This document shows positions 4,444 to 5,361 of a DNA stretch of 5,361 nt, in pieces. How positions within the stretch are numbered: the first letter of the stretch is position 1; each line of letters opens with the position of its first letter. A program made the translations under genes and the position numbers. The notes under the pieces are model-generated. The model had not been told where the DNA came from and made no database searches. It saw nothing but the letters and a program-made list of their open reading frames with translations. Source of the DNA: Rubrobacter sp. (GTDB lineage: Bacteria > Actinomycetota > Rubrobacteria > Rubrobacterales > Rubrobacteraceae); NCBI GenBank assembly GCA_013815485.1, contig JACDGB010000157.1, positions 1-5,361 on the forward strand, written 5' to 3'.

Positions 4444-5361
4444 TTGAGAAGGACTGTGTGTTCGAGGATTTTGGCGGGGGCGTTCGTCTCTATGTTGGCC
4501 GTGGGGCTGGCCGCTTGCGGCGGTGGAGGCGATAGCTCCGGCGAGAGCGCCAGTGGTAGTGGCGCCGCCAGCGATGGTGGGGGGCCGATCTCCATCGAAG
4601 GGTCGAGCACCGTCTTGCCCATCACCCAGGCCGCGGCCGAGTTGTTCAGCGAGGAGAACCCGGACGCGGAGATCTCGGTCGGCGGGGCGGGGACCAGCGA
4701 CGGTTTCGAGGCTTTCTGCCAGGGCGACACCGAGATCTCCGACGCTTCGAGGCCGATAGACGCGGCTGAGGAGATCCCGATCTGCGAGGAGAACGGCGTC
4801 GAGTTCATCGAGCTCGAGATCGCCTACGATGGCATCTCCGTCGTGGTCAACAAAGATAATAACTTCGCAACCGACGTGACTAGTGAAGAGCTCAAGACGC
4901 TCTGGGAGCCGGCTGCGGAGAATGAGATCACGCAGTGGAGCCAGGTCCGTTCTAGCTGGCCGGACCAGGAGATAACCCTCTACGGCCCAGGCACGGAGTC
5001 AGGCACGTACGAGTTCTTCAATGAGGCTATTGTTGGGAACGAGGAAGAGGTCAGCCGCCAATCCGACGTCGAGATGAGCGAGGACGACAACGTGCTCGTG
5101 CAGGGCGTCACGGGCGACCAGAACGCGCTCGGGTACTTTGGCTACTCCTATTACGAGAGCAACCGCGATGCGCTCACGGCCCTCGAAGTAGACGGCGTCG
5201 CGCCGACCGAGGACAGCATCCGCTCCGGAGAGTACGTCCTCTCGCGTCCGCTGTTCATCTACGTCAGCACGCAGGCGCTGGAAGAGAACTCGACGGTCCA
5301 GGAGTTCGTTGACTTCTACCTCGCCAAAGAGAACCTCAACAAGATAGTGGAAGCCGCAGGC
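4444..5361 (+). CDS. pstS: Phosphate ABC transporter substrate-binding lipoprotein PstS (3' end outside window)
   Basis: Extracytoplasmic, lipid-anchored receptor that hands inorganic phosphate to the PstCAB importer. The start is TTG 4444, eight bases after AAGGGAG (4429-4435). It gives a basic n-region (R2, R3, R8), a hydrophobic stretch and the lipobox LAAC with acylated Cys25. A Gly/Ser/Asp linker follows (26-48). Phosphate-binding motifs are GSSTVLPIT (53-61), GGAGTSDGFEAFC (80-92), SDASRPI (99-105) and GPGTESGTY (181-189). Cys92 and Cys114 likely form the disulfide seen in this PstS subgroup. The mature protein is strongly acidic. The ATG at 4439 is out of frame and hits a stop after two codons; GTG 4426 is in frame but has no ribosome site. 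The 306 codons run off the window end, and perhaps 15-40 C-terminal residues are missing. The upstream Pho-box-like repeats suggest phosphate-starvation control. Confidence 0.93.
   Translation, partial: MRRTVCSRILAGAFVSMLAVGLAACGGGGDSSGESASGSGAASDGGGPISIEGSSTVLPITQAAAELFSEENPDAEISVGGAGTSDGFEAFCQGDTEISDASRPIDAAEEIPICEENGVEFIELEIAYDGISVVVNKDNNFATDVTSEELKTLWEPAAENEITQWSQVRSSWPDQEITLYGPGTESGTYEFFNEAIVGNEEEVSRQSDVEMSEDDNVLVQGVTGDQNALGYFGYSYYESNRDALTALEVDGVAPTEDSIRSGEYVLSRPLFIYVSTQALEENSTVQEFVDFYLAKENLNKIVEAAG

Noticed and set aside
4347..4808. Minus-strand ORF of 153 codons opposite the pstS start
   Set aside because: Antisense of a clear lipoprotein gene; it crosses the pstS promoter and shows no domain.

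Overview
The window is GC-rich, codes almost entirely on the + strand, and reads as chromosome of a high-GC Gram-positive bacterium. The GuaB3-type IMP dehydrogenase-like gene joined to guaA, the strong G/C third-position preference, the PstS lipoprotein and a sigma-B/sigma-F-style promoter all suggest an actinobacterium. A deep-branching lineage such as Rubrobacter is my best guess, but it is an inference from gene content and not a database result.

Layout. Bases 1-116 hold no gene I can support and end at a strong intrinsic terminator (117-148). A GTTT-N15-GGGTAC motif, a classic stress-sigma promoter shape, directly abuts its T-tract. It precedes three tandem micro-genes (220-303, 320-400, 416-496). 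Each has its own Shine-Dalgarno and encodes a 26-27 residue, almost wholly hydrophobic peptide, so a single transmembrane segment. Next come a housekeeping-type promoter (510-539) and a leader with a terminator-like hairpin (579-607). These lead into guaB3 (650-1810) and guaA (TTG start, 1812-3332), one base apart, which together would make GMP from IMP via XMP.

The 161-base gap after guaA is not empty. A strong Shine-Dalgarno starts a 10-codon ORF. It overlaps a 19-codon ORF through TGATG, and that ORF overlaps the start of an endonuclease/exonuclease/phosphatase (EEP) family gene (3494-4327) through a second TGATG. The EEP gene has no Shine-Dalgarno of its own, so this looks like a translational-coupling relay. 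A degenerate heptad repeat (NNCCTGA) runs across the same start codon.

Downstream of the EEP gene lies an AT-rich block of roughly 11-bp units (4322-4365), a plausible PhoP box, with a TATGAT -10 element (4383-4388). It precedes pstS, a phosphate-binding lipoprotein starting at TTG 4444 and cut by the window end.

The large genes are ordinary. The least ordinary material is the tandem micro-membrane-protein operon under a stress-type promoter, the EEP uORF relay, and the structured guaB3 leader.
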